Positions 1-5,744 of a stretch of DNA of 14,044 bases are shown here, one piece after another. The stretch lies in the NCBI GenBank assembly GCA_002307115.1, contig DBTP01000060.1, forward strand, positions 1 to 14,044. The letters are read 5' to 3'. The DNA is from Fibrobacter sp. UBA1313 (lineage in GTDB: Bacteria; Fibrobacterota; Fibrobacteria; Fibrobacterales; Fibrobacteraceae). The position numbers and the translations under genes were made by a program. Under the pieces are notes generated by a model. The model saw only the letters and a list, made by a program, of their open reading frames with translations. It searched no databases and was not told where the DNA came from. Position 1 is the first letter of the stretch, and every line of letters starts with the position of its first letter.

Positions 1-40
1 AATGAATGTAAAAAATGACTTCTTCATTTAAGTTTGTCAT

Positions 41-147
41 AAAATCGGAAAAGAAACGAGCAGAGCAAGGTCGCAAGAGCCGAAGCCGTACATTTGTACG
101 GCGAGTGCTCTGAGAACGCCGCTCTGCGAAGTTTATTTTCCGATTTT
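41..147. repeat. Long imperfect palindrome downstream of rlmH
   Basis: The outer arms at 41-57 and 131-147 are inverted copies with one mismatch in 17. Further inward, 60-66 pairs with 121-127 (GCAGAGC/GCTCTGC), 76-80 pairs with 107-111, and 85-91 pairs with 96-102 (GCCGTAC/GTACGGC) around the four-base loop ATTT. The whole 107 bases can therefore form one long interrupted hairpin, or a cruciform in DNA. The right end overlaps only the stop codon of rlmH. It could be a dispersed palindromic element such as a MITE or REP-like unit, or an oversized 3' structure or terminator of the rlmH transcript. I see no second copy in this window, so the class is undecided. Positions 1-40 hold only AT-rich sequence with a weak inverted pair (AATGAA/TTCATT, 1-28). 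Confidence 0.7.
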
Positions 148-604
148 ACACGTGATGGTAAGGATGGTGAGCAATAACCATCATGCACCGATACAACTGC
201 TCCGCCAAAATAACCCTTGCATGATCATGGGTAAACGTCAGAGGCGAAAGAGACAACAACAAATCAGCTTGTGCTTTGATATTTGCTTCAATTCCATACG
301 CAGAACCAATCAAAAAAACACAGTTGAAAGATAATCGTGGTTCGATCCATTTTGCAAGCTGCACCGTATTCATGAGCTTGCCTTCTTCTGCAAGAATTAT
401 CCACTTATAATTGTTCTTGGGGAACTTTTTTTCAAATTCAGCCGCTTCCTCCGCAAGCCCTCGCGCTTTATCATCACGGTGGGATTGCTTCAGCTCCACA
501 ATTTCCATATCCGTAGAACTGCGCAAACGTTTTGCATAGGTATTCACCTCTTCAGCGACAAAGGGAGAACCCGCTTTGCCAAAAACCGCGAGAATTAATT
601 TCAA
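146..604 (-). CDS. rlmH: 23S rRNA (pseudouridine-1915 N3)-methyltransferase RlmH
   Basis: RlmH is a SPOUT-family enzyme that uses S-adenosylmethionine to methylate pseudouridine 1915 in helix 69 of 23S rRNA on assembled ribosomes. The 152 residues match the family length (about 155). The N-terminus MKLILAVFGK is typical. The SAM-binding knot region includes FLIGSAYGIE, where most relatives have LLIGGPEG. The protein ends with the characteristic LAEQLYR...HHPYHHV tail. The start is TTG at 604-602, inside the stop of the upstream phosphoesterase gene. A GGAG motif seven bases upstream supports this start and suggests translational coupling. The family call is secure from the C-terminal motif and length. 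The departure from the usual GG-P-G pattern in the SAM loop is visible, but its effect is unknown. Confidence 0.93.
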   Translation of the reverse strand: MKLILAVFGKAGSPFVAEEVNTYAKRLRSSTDMEIVELKQSHRDDKARGLAEEAAEFEKKFPKNNYKWIILAEEGKLMNTVQLAKWIEPRLSFNCVFLIGSAYGIEANIKAQADLLLSLSPLTFTHDHARVILAEQLYRCMMVIAHHPYHHV

Positions 605-1329
605 CGACCCACTCCGAGACGCTCAATCAAAAACTGAGGTGAACCTGCAAGTCTCATTTTTTCTTGAGTTTTAAACACATCATATTCTACGCGAATCAAG
701 CGGGCCGTTTGCAATTCCGAATCAAACAAGCACCAACACGCTCTAGGGTCCCGGTCACGAGGCTGGCCCACACTCCCTACATTCATTAAAAGACGCTCCC
801 CCGATTCCACGGTATAAACGTCATTCTCAATTATCTTAGGAATCGCGCCCTCACGCATAGCGACAATAATAGGACTGTGAGTATGTCCTACAAAACAATA
901 ACGCCCCGAAAAATGATCAAAGGCATCCAAAGCATCTTCCAAATCGGTGACATAAACCCAATCCGCAGGGGACATCGGAGAAGCATGCACAAAGCAAATT
1001 TCGTTTTCCTCATGCATATAAGGTAAACTTTTCATGTACTTCAAGGAGTCTTCCGAAAGGTGCTCCTGAGTCCACTGAATGGCTTGTTTCGCATAGGGAT
1101 TAAAACCCGCATCCGACTCCCAACGAATCGCCACACTATCATGGTTGCCCACCAAACAAATATCAGCATACTTCTGAGTAAGCGCCACACATTCATTAGG
1201 TTCCACCCCATAACCCACTAAATCACCCAAACAAATACGGCGCTGTACCCCCTGTTGAGACATGGAGTCCAGAACCGCCTCAAAGGCCGCTAGGTTCGAG
1301 TGAATATCGGAAAAGATGCCGTAAATCAT
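601..1329 (-). CDS. Calcineurin-like metallophosphoesterase
   Basis: This 242-residue cytosolic protein has the full set of metallophosphoesterase motifs. They are SDIHSN at 7-12 (metal ligands D8 and H10), GDLVGYG from 35 (D36), GNHD at 61-64, a later VHASP and the terminal GHTHSP. The family hydrolyses phosphoester bonds with two metal ions. Members of this compact type include diadenosine tetraphosphatases and cyclic-nucleotide phosphodiesterases, so the substrate cannot be named. I chose the ATG at 1329 because the family normally begins a few residues before the SDIH motif. An in-frame ATG at 1380 would add 17 mostly hydrophobic residues and has only a weak GGA upstream; neither start has a strong ribosome binding site. 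The stop overlaps the TTG start of rlmH, so the two are probably co-transcribed. Confidence 0.88.
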   Translation of the reverse strand: MIYGIFSDIHSNLAAFEAVLDSMSQQGVQRRICLGDLVGYGVEPNECVALTQKYADICLVGNHDSVAIRWESDAGFNPYAKQAIQWTQEHLSEDSLKYMKSLPYMHEENEICFVHASPMSPADWVYVTDLEDALDAFDHFSGRYCFVGHTHSPIIVAMREGAIPKIIENDVYTVESGERLLMNVGSVGQPRDRDPRACWCLFDSELQTARLIRVEYDVFKTQEKMRLAGSPQFLIERLGVGR

Positions 1330-1398
1330 GAGGAAAATATAATTAAATCCGGTAAGAAAAAAAAACTTTCCCCAAGGCATAGGAATCCAAGCATCCCC

Positions 1399-1426
1399 TT
1401 CATAAGATCATTTGCTTTTCTATATT
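1399..1426 (+). promoter_or_regulatory. Possible promoter of the SlyD-like gene
   Basis: TTCATA at 1399-1404 and TATATT at 1421-1426 are separated by 16 bases. The -10 match is good (5 of 6) and the -35 is weak (4 of 6). The -10 ends only eight bases before the ATG at 1435, and no Shine-Dalgarno sequence lies between them. If real, the transcript would be leaderless or nearly so. Confidence 0.35.
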
Positions 1427-1434
1427 TGGCTTTA

Positions 1435-2034
1435 ATGAATATTGTTGAGAAAGATCAGAAAATAAGCCTTGCTTACAAACTCAAAGATACGAACGGACGA
1501 GTCATTGAAGAAGTACCGCCATCGCATCCTTTTGTGTATGTGCACGGCTACGAAAATATTATCCCTGGCTTAGAAGAAGCTCTCGGAGGAAAAAACCTCG
1601 GGGATCAATTCACTATTTCTGTGGACTATGAAAAAGGATATGGGGCTTATCGTCAGGATTTAGTCATTGAAGTCTCAAAAGAAGAACTTCAAGATATTGG
1701 CGAAATTTGGATAGGGATGGAACTCGAAATGTTCCAAGATGAAGATGATTCATTGGAGTTTTCAGTCCCAGAAGATCCCAAAGATATTTATAACCGTGAT
1801 GAAAGTGAAGATGGCCCCCATGTTTACATCGTCCGCGAAATCAAGGATAAAACAGTCACACTGGATGGCAACCACCCCTTTGCGGGTATGGATCTTCTTT
1901 TTGACGTTTCCATCATTAACATCGAACCGCCCTCCATTACCGAGCTCGAAACAGGGTTCCCCGACGAACCCGATGAAGACGGTTTTGAAGAAGACTTTAA
2001 CGATCAGGGCGGATTTGGGAGACATTGGCGCTAA
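1435..2034 (+). CDS. SlyD-like FKBP-type peptidyl-prolyl cis-trans isomerase
   Basis: The 199-residue protein catalyses prolyl cis-trans isomerisation and probably acts as a cytosolic folding helper. The FKBP half is clear: KISLAYKL near 9-16, VHGYENIIPGLEEAL at 36-50, and VTLDGNHPFAGMDLLFDV after the insert-in-flap domain, which matches the SlyD signature DGNHPLAG. Two things differ from classical SlyD. The flap region carries an extra acidic stretch after MELEMFQ (several Asp/Glu, then SVPEDPKDIYNRD). The C-terminus is acidic and Gly-rich instead of His/Cys-rich, so the nickel-binding tail is missing. The ATG at 1435 is chosen because homology begins there; the frame stays open upstream to 1300 without family similarity. 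rpiA starts one base after the stop, so the two are probably an operon. Confidence 0.88.
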   Translation: MNIVEKDQKISLAYKLKDTNGRVIEEVPPSHPFVYVHGYENIIPGLEEALGGKNLGDQFTISVDYEKGYGAYRQDLVIEVSKEELQDIGEIWIGMELEMFQDEDDSLEFSVPEDPKDIYNRDESEDGPHVYIVREIKDKTVTLDGNHPFAGMDLLFDVSIINIEPPSITELETGFPDEPDEDGFEEDFNDQGGFGRHWR

Positions 2035-2035
2035 T

Positions 2036-2722
2036 ATGAATACCATGAACGAACTAAAACAAGCGGCAGGCATACGTGCGGCCAATATGATTCAAGATGG
2101 TATGACCGTAGGTCTTGGTACCGGGAGTACCGCCACCTATATGGTGGATCATCTCGCGAAACGCATCCGCGAAGAAGGAATCAAAGTCAAAGCCGTAAGC
2201 ACCAGTTGGAGCACCACGCTCCAATGCCGTAAATGCGGTATCCCACTCATGGAAATGGGCGAAGTATCTCACCTCGATATCGTTATTGATGGGGCTGATG
2301 AAATTGACCCCTCCCGTAACCTCATCAAAGGGCGTGGAGCGGCACACCTTCTGGAAAAAATTGTAGCGAGCATGGCTGACACTTATATCATTATCGCCGA
2401 CAGCAGCAAAAAAGTAAATCAGCTCGGCGAAAAATTTGCCGTACCCCTCGAAATTCTCCCCAACGCCATCGCGTTAGTTTCCGCACGCGTCAAAGCATTG
2501 GGAGCCACCGTCACAGTAAGAATGGGAGCTCCTGGAAAAGATGGTCCCGTCATCAGTGATTCTGGAAATCTCATCGCCGACGCCAACTTTGGCCTCATCA
2601 AAGACCCAGCGAAACTCGCCCGCGATCTGGAACACATCCCGGGACTCGTCGGCCACGGGCTATTCATCGGCATGGCAGACAAAGTAATTTTAGCCTCAGA
2701 AAACGGCCTAGAAGAGTTCTAG
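2036..2722 (+). CDS. rpiA: Ribose-5-phosphate isomerase A
   Basis: RpiA interconverts ribose 5-phosphate and ribulose 5-phosphate in the non-oxidative pentose phosphate pathway. At 228 residues it is slightly longer than E. coli RpiA (219). Key parts are visible: the phosphate-binding GLGTGST at 26-32, DGADEI at 85-90 with D85 and D88, K98, and E107 in LLEKI. All of these align with the E. coli active-site residues D81, D84, K94 and E103 at a constant offset of four. The loop normally written KGGGAA reads KGRGAA (98-103). The start at 2036 follows the upstream stop by one base; ATG 2045 is a possible alternative. The same frame is open upstream to 1739, but that part overlaps the SlyD-like gene and has no RpiA similarity. 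Confidence 0.95.
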   Translation: MNTMNELKQAAGIRAANMIQDGMTVGLGTGSTATYMVDHLAKRIREEGIKVKAVSTSWSTTLQCRKCGIPLMEMGEVSHLDIVIDGADEIDPSRNLIKGRGAAHLLEKIVASMADTYIIIADSSKKVNQLGEKFAVPLEILPNAIALVSARVKALGATVTVRMGAPGKDGPVISDSGNLIADANFGLIKDPAKLARDLEHIPGLVGHGLFIGMADKVILASENGLEEF

Positions 2723-2747
2723 CTTTTCATTTTTTACATAAAAAAAA

Positions 2748-2775
2748 GGCCCACTGTGAAGTGAGCCCTTTTTTT
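2748..2775. terminator. Bidirectional terminator between rpiA and the minus-strand gene
   Basis: CACT at 2752-2755 pairs with AGTG at 2760-2763 around loop GTGA. After one mismatch, GGC at 2748-2750 pairs with GCC at 2765-2767. A run of A precedes it (from 2740) and seven T follow (2769-2775), so it can work in both directions between two convergent genes. Confidence 0.8.
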
Positions 2776-2793
2776 AATCTTAAATCTCAACCG

Positions 2794-3522
2794 TTACTTA
2801 GTTTCGGTAGTAGAAGCGGGAGCATCATCACCATCGGCACCGGGAATTTTCTTCACGAAGTTACGACGGCCATAACGAACCTTGGACGGATCAAATTCAG
2901 CACCAAGAACTTCTTCTACCACTGGAGCAGAGGCAACAGATTCCATAACAGGAGCAGCCGGAGTATTCACTGGCACGCGAGGAGCGAGTGGACGACGACC
3001 TTCTTGGATTGGAGCTGGAGCAAAAGATGCAGGAGCAGATTCAGAAACAACCGGAGTTGCCTGAAAAGAAGATTCCACGGGAGCGGAATCATTATTCGCA
3101 AAATCCGGACGACGGTTAGGACGGTCACCACGGTTATTACGACGATCATTACGATCATTACGATCGTTACGACCATTATTGCGGTCACGGTTTTGACCCA
3201 TGCCACGATCTGGACGATCAGGACGCTGTTCCGGGCGATCTGTACGCTCGGGACGATTGTTGTTGTCTTTGTTAACAACAACGGAACGATCCCTGTTCTG
3301 GATATTGCGATTGTCTTTATTGTGGCGATCACCGCGGGAAGCCATTTCCTGAGCACCAACTGGGTGGCGGGAAGATGGCTTCAAATTCATGTCGGGAGAA
3401 AGCTTTTTGACAATCGGTGTACGAAGCATCGTAATGAGCTTGTTCACCTTCGCAAGGATCAAAACGCCCAAAACCACTGCAACAGCAGCGAGTAGGAGCG
3501 TTAGTGTTTGTTGAATTTCCAT
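2794..3522 (-). CDS. Unrecognised membrane-anchored protein with Arg/Asn/Asp-rich disordered region
   Basis: I do not recognise a family for this 242-residue protein. Residues about 6-25 form one strongly hydrophobic segment (LTLLLAAVAVVLGVLILAKV) followed by basic residues. That suggests an N-terminal membrane anchor with the rest in the cytoplasm by the positive-inside rule. Residues about 62-140 are dominated by Arg, Asn and Asp (NRDR, NDRNDRNDRRNNRGDRPNRR) and look disordered. Residues 145-205 are Pro/Ala/Val-rich. The last 35 residues include EFDPSKVRYGRRNFVKKIPG, which looks more conserved. Arg/Asn-rich tails often bind RNA, but that role is inference only. The ATG has a good ribosome binding site (GAGGT, six bases upstream). 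The gene is divergent from lexA and has a leader of about 217 nt. Confidence 0.82.
   Translation of the reverse strand: MEIQQTLTLLLAAVAVVLGVLILAKVNKLITMLRTPIVKKLSPDMNLKPSSRHPVGAQEMASRGDRHNKDNRNIQNRDRSVVVNKDNNNRPERTDRPEQRPDRPDRGMGQNRDRNNGRNDRNDRNDRRNNRGDRPNRRPDFANNDSAPVESSFQATPVVSESAPASFAPAPIQEGRRPLAPRVPVNTPAAPVMESVASAPVVEEVLGAEFDPSKVRYGRRNFVKKIPGADGDDAPASTTETK
3143..3178 (-). repeat. Four 9-base tandem units encoding Asn-Asp-Arg repeats
   Basis: On the plus strand, CGATCATTA occurs twice, followed by CGATCGTTA and CGACCATTA. This is a short in-frame tandem repeat inside the Arg/Asn/Asp-rich region of the membrane-anchored protein. A nine-base unit can expand or contract without breaking the frame. 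Confidence 0.85.
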
Positions 3523-3739
3523 TAGGGTACCTCATAAATTGGGTTTGCCACGGCAACGGCTGGAAATAACCGACACCGGGGTGGCTGCACGTTTAATAGG
3601 GCCATCTTAATAACATCCCAGGGACTTGACGGCCGATGAGGCTCAACTGCCTTGGCAGGGAGCAAATGTTTTCGCAAAGGCGAAAAGTGCGCAACCACGG
3701 CCCAAATTTACATAAAAAGAGAAGTACTTGGGAGTCATA
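3523..3739 (-). ncRNA. Long structured leader, candidate cis-regulatory RNA
   Basis: This 217-base stretch lies between a plausible minus-strand promoter and the ATG of the membrane-anchored protein. It holds no convincing coding sequence, is GC-richer than its flanks, and folds well. There is a perfect 7-bp hairpin at 3669-3675/3680-3686 and a 4-bp GC-rich hairpin at 3647-3650/3655-3658. A 5-bp hairpin lies at 3557-3561/3568-3572, and a long-range 8-bp helix joins 3691-3698 to 3581-3588. The last two each contain a pair that is G-U on the minus strand but A-C on the plus strand, so the RNA is more likely read from the minus strand. I could not match it to a riboswitch or RNA family I know. 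It could instead be a free-standing small RNA. Confidence 0.5.
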
Positions 3740-3745
3740 GGTAAA

Positions 3746-3775
3746 ATTATTTTTGTGCAGTGCATATATTGACAA
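3746..3775 (-). promoter_or_regulatory. Probable promoter for the leader and membrane-anchored protein gene
   Basis: Read on the minus strand, TTGTCA (3775-3770, 5 of 6 to consensus) and AATAAT (3751-3746, 5 of 6) are 18 bases apart. Transcription would begin near 3739. The spacer contains two adjacent GTGCA words on the plus strand (3755-3764), which equal LexA half-sites. The -35 overlaps the -35 of lexA on the other strand. Confidence 0.5.
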
Positions 3776-3797
3776 ATGACCAGTTGTGCAGTATATT
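3769..3797 (+). promoter_or_regulatory. lexA promoter
   Basis: A perfect TTGACA at 3769-3774 and TATATT at 3792-3797 are separated by 17 bases, predicting a start near 3804. The LexA-box match lies in the spacer, where a bound repressor would block RNA polymerase. The ribosome binding site GAGGTG at 3815-3820, five bases before the ATG at 3826, fits this transcript. Confidence 0.8.
3777..3790 (+). promoter_or_regulatory. LexA operator (SOS box, Fibrobacter type)
   Basis: TGACCAGTTGTGCA matches the motif I recall for Fibrobacter succinogenes LexA, TGCNCN4GTGCA, at every fixed base except one (A for C at the third position). It sits between the -35 and -10 of lexA, the position expected for autorepression. 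The Gram-positive and gammaproteobacterial boxes do not match as well. Confidence 0.75.
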
Positions 3798-3825
3798 TAG
3801 ATCATACTGTCAAAGAGGTGTCACT

Positions 3826-4473
3826 ATGGATAACTTGAAAAAAGCACTCACTCTCCGCCAAGAAGAAGTCTACGAGTACATTCGTACCCGCACACAAGAA
3901 ACACGACTTCCCCCGACTGTTCGGGAAATTGGAGAGCGGTTTCACATTTCTTCAACTAACGGTGTTCGCTCTATCCTCGCCGCACTGATAAAGAAGGGTT
4001 ACATTAAACGTTCCCCTCGCCTTTCTCGAGGTATCGAAATTCTCGATAATGAACCAGCCGCCCCTACAGTTGAAAATGCTTCAAACATGGTCGAAATTCC
4101 TATTATCGGTCGGGTTGCTGCGGGAGCCCCTATTCTCGCCGTCCAAAACCTTGAAGGGACAGTCACTGTCGATCGAGATTTCCTCGCAAGCCAACCAAAT
4201 GTATTCGCGCTACGAGTCAAAGGGGATTCCATGATCAACGCTGGCATCTTCGATGGAGATCTCGTATTTGCCCGAGAACAAAAAGTTGCAGACCGCGGAG
4301 AAATGATCATCGCTCAAGTGGATGATGAAGCCACAGTCAAATATTATCAACCGCAGCCAGAGTGGATCGAACTCCGCCCAGCAAACCCCAAATACTCTCC
4401 TATCATAGTCAAACCAGAAAGCCATTTTTCTATTGCGGGCCGAGTCATTGGTGTCATGCGCAAAATCAATTAA
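3826..4473 (+). CDS. lexA: SOS repressor LexA
   Basis: LexA represses DNA-damage genes and cleaves itself when activated RecA is present. The 215-residue protein has an N-terminal winged helix with LPPTVREIGERFHISSTNGVRSIL at about 28-51 (the recognition region) and a C-terminal S24-type protease domain. The cleavage site is A99-G100 in RVAAGAP. The catalytic serine is S135 in GDSM and the lysine is K172 in ATVKYY; the 37-residue gap between them equals that in E. coli (S119, K156). The ATG at 3826 has a strong GAGGTG ribosome binding site and follows the promoter. The frame is open back to 3760, but starting there would place the start codon upstream of the promoter. The operator in its own promoter indicates autorepression. 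Confidence 0.96.
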   Translation: MDNLKKALTLRQEEVYEYIRTRTQETRLPPTVREIGERFHISSTNGVRSILAALIKKGYIKRSPRLSRGIEILDNEPAAPTVENASNMVEIPIIGRVAAGAPILAVQNLEGTVTVDRDFLASQPNVFALRVKGDSMINAGIFDGDLVFAREQKVADRGEMIIAQVDDEATVKYYQPQPEWIELRPANPKYSPIIVKPESHFSIAGRVIGVMRKIN

Positions 4474-4624
4474 CTTATCAATTGAAGACCGCTGAGCTAT
4501 CAATTTTTCTTTTAAATGACTAGCAACACGGAAGCACTCTTTTTTTGCTTAAGCATGAATCTCACCCGACTAGCGGATGGTTTTTGAAGCCCCGATACTC
4601 GCGGCTTCCCCGTCTAAAGAGCAA
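4474..4624. other. Non-coding spacer after lexA
   Basis: No ORF with coding character is seen here. There is a modest hairpin at 4586-4591/4603-4608 (GAAGCC/GGCTTC, 11-base loop). GACTAGC occurs twice (in 4516-4525 and 4567-4574). A fragment on the minus strand, TAGCTCAGCGGT, resembles a tRNA D-arm, but no acceptor stem, anticodon arm or T-arm follows it. Confidence 0.5.
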
Positions 4625-4654
4625 AAAAAGCCTTTACAGAAGTAAAGGCTTTTT
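4625..4654. terminator. Bidirectional terminator between lexA and the zinc-finger gene
   Basis: AAAAAGCCTTTAC at 4625-4637 and GTAAAGGCTTTTT at 4642-4654 are perfect inverted copies (13 bp) around loop AGAA. The A and T ends supply the U tract in both directions, which fits the convergent genes on either side. Confidence 0.9.
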
Positions 4655-4678
4655 AATTTATACGAAATATACAGAATT

Positions 4679-5737
4679 TTATTCGATTTCCAAATCTTCG
4701 TCTTCTAAATCTTCTGGAGTTGGGGCTTTTTCTTCCAAATCATCCTGATCTTCGTCCAAAGAATCGCCACCCAGAAGTCCCATCTGATAATCTAATTTGC
4801 GAGCTTCTTTCGTGTGACCTAAGCCCAAAATTTCGGCACAGTCTTCACAATAACCAAGATCTTTGTCTACGCGATATTCTGGAGAAACAAAATTAATGCA
4901 ACATTTAGTACAAAGTTGCGAAGATGCTTCTTTATACAGACTCTGATTTTCATCTTCAAGTTCCTGAACCACACGTTCGTACAACTCCTCTGGAGATTCC
5001 TCCAACAGAGAAGCCTTACGGCGCATGGGAAGCGTGGGCTTTTCAACACCCTTCAATTCTGATGAAACCTTTTTCTTGTTAACTCGATCTTCTTGTTCAT
5101 CCACTTCGGTGAAGAATGGAACCTTTGTAATTTTTTTCCCACCCCCGAGCAAAACGGCAGGAAAATCCATCATCACTGATGTTTTGTCCACTGCGAGTTC
5201 ATTCTCTACAGGAGCAGAAATTTCCTTAACCACAACCTTTTTCACAGGAGTAATTTTAGTTTCTGGCTTAACTGGAGCGTTTTTAACAGGTGCCGAAGCT
5301 TTCTTTGCTGGGACTGCCTGTTTCACGGCGACCGGAGACTTCTTTGCTGGAGCTACCTTTTTTACTGGTGCCGAAGCTTTCTTTGCTGGGACTGCCTGTT
5401 TCACAGGAGCCGAGGCCTTCTTTGCTGGAGCCACCTTTTTCGATAGCGCCGGAGCCTTCTTTGCTGGGGCTATTTTTTTCACGGGTACTGGGGCCTTCTT
5501 TACTGGAGCAACCTTTTTCGATAGCGCCGGAGCTTTCTTTGCTGGGGCGACCTTTTTTACAGGGGCCGGAGCATTCTTTGCTGCGGCTACCTTTTTCACA
5601 GGGGCCGGGGCCTTCTTTGCTGCGGCTACCTTTTTCACGGGGGCCGGGGCCTTCTTTGCTGGGACTGCCTTTTTCACGGGGGCCGGAGCCTTCTTTACTG
5701 GGGCTGTTTTTTTCGACGATTTTTGTTTTGAGCTCAT
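4679..5737 (-). CDS. Lys/Ala/Pro-repeat tail fused to a DksA-type zinc finger
   Basis: The 352-residue protein has three parts. Residues 1-160 are a very basic tail of eleven 13-residue units like KKAPAPVKKVAPA, resembling histone H1 tails and bacterial AlgP-type proteins that bind DNA by charge. Residues about 160-245 form a linker. Residues about 245-300 hold a Glu-rich predicted helix (SPEELYERVVQELEDENQSL) and a four-cysteine zinc site C276-x2-C279-x17-C297-x2-C300, exactly the DksA/TraR spacing. The last 30 or so residues are acidic. DksA/TraR proteins act on RNA polymerase, but the long coiled coil of DksA is not evident, so transcription control is only a possibility. The start at 5737 (MSSKQKSS) is chosen because it follows the cyclophilin stop by seven bases, with AAGGG just upstream. 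An earlier in-frame start at 5788 would overlap the cyclophilin gene. Confidence 0.85.
   Translation of the reverse strand: MSSKQKSSKKTAPVKKAPAPVKKAVPAKKAPAPVKKVAAAKKAPAPVKKVAAAKNAPAPVKKVAPAKKAPALSKKVAPVKKAPVPVKKIAPAKKAPALSKKVAPAKKASAPVKQAVPAKKASAPVKKVAPAKKSPVAVKQAVPAKKASAPVKNAPVKPETKITPVKKVVVKEISAPVENELAVDKTSVMMDFPAVLLGGGKKITKVPFFTEVDEQEDRVNKKKVSSELKGVEKPTLPMRRKASLLEESPEELYERVVQELEDENQSLYKEASSQLCTKCCINFVSPEYRVDKDLGYCEDCAEILGLGHTKEARKLDYQMGLLGGDSLDEDQDDLEEKAPTPEDLEDEDLEIE
5267..5695 (-). repeat. Eleven degenerate 39-base units encoding the 13-residue repeat
   Basis: The units follow the pattern KK-A-x-A-P-V-K-K-V-A-P-A. Early units are nearly identical. Later ones vary in blocks: two read APALSKKV and four read KKASAPVK or KKSPVAVK. 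Such arrays commonly change copy number between strains. The opposite strand is also open through the array as a by-product of the composition. Confidence 0.88.
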
Positions 5738-5744
5738 AGTACCC

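Noticed and set aside
152..334. Plus-strand ORF inside rlmH
   Set aside because: It lies fully within a secure gene on the other strand and resembles no family.
1739..2035. A 99-codon N-terminal extension of rpiA
   Set aside because: It lies inside the SlyD-like gene in another frame, has no RpiA similarity, and RpiA homology begins right after 2036.
2761..3495. Plus-strand ORF opposite the Arg/Asn/Asp-rich gene
   Set aside because: It is a composition shadow. It starts within the terminator and has no ribosome binding site, while the minus-strand gene has a good start site and membrane helix.
3523..3739. Known RNA classes for the leader: cobalamin, TPP, SAM, FMN and c-di-GMP riboswitches, 6S, SRP and RNase P RNA
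   Set aside because: I looked for the conserved core words of each class on both strands and did not find them. A covariance-model search would be needed to exclude them fully.
3593..3775. A 60-codon minus-strand ORF in the leader region
   Set aside because: It would start upstream of the predicted minus-strand transcription start, has no ribosome binding site, and crosses the stable hairpins.
3760..3825. A 22-codon N-terminal extension of lexA
   Set aside because: It would start upstream of the lexA promoter and operator. The ATG at 3826 has a strong ribosome binding site and fits LexA length.
4474..4624. Possible tRNA on the minus strand (D-arm-like TAGCTCAGCGGT)
   Set aside because: No acceptor stem, anticodon arm or T-arm with GTTCRA is present at the right distances.
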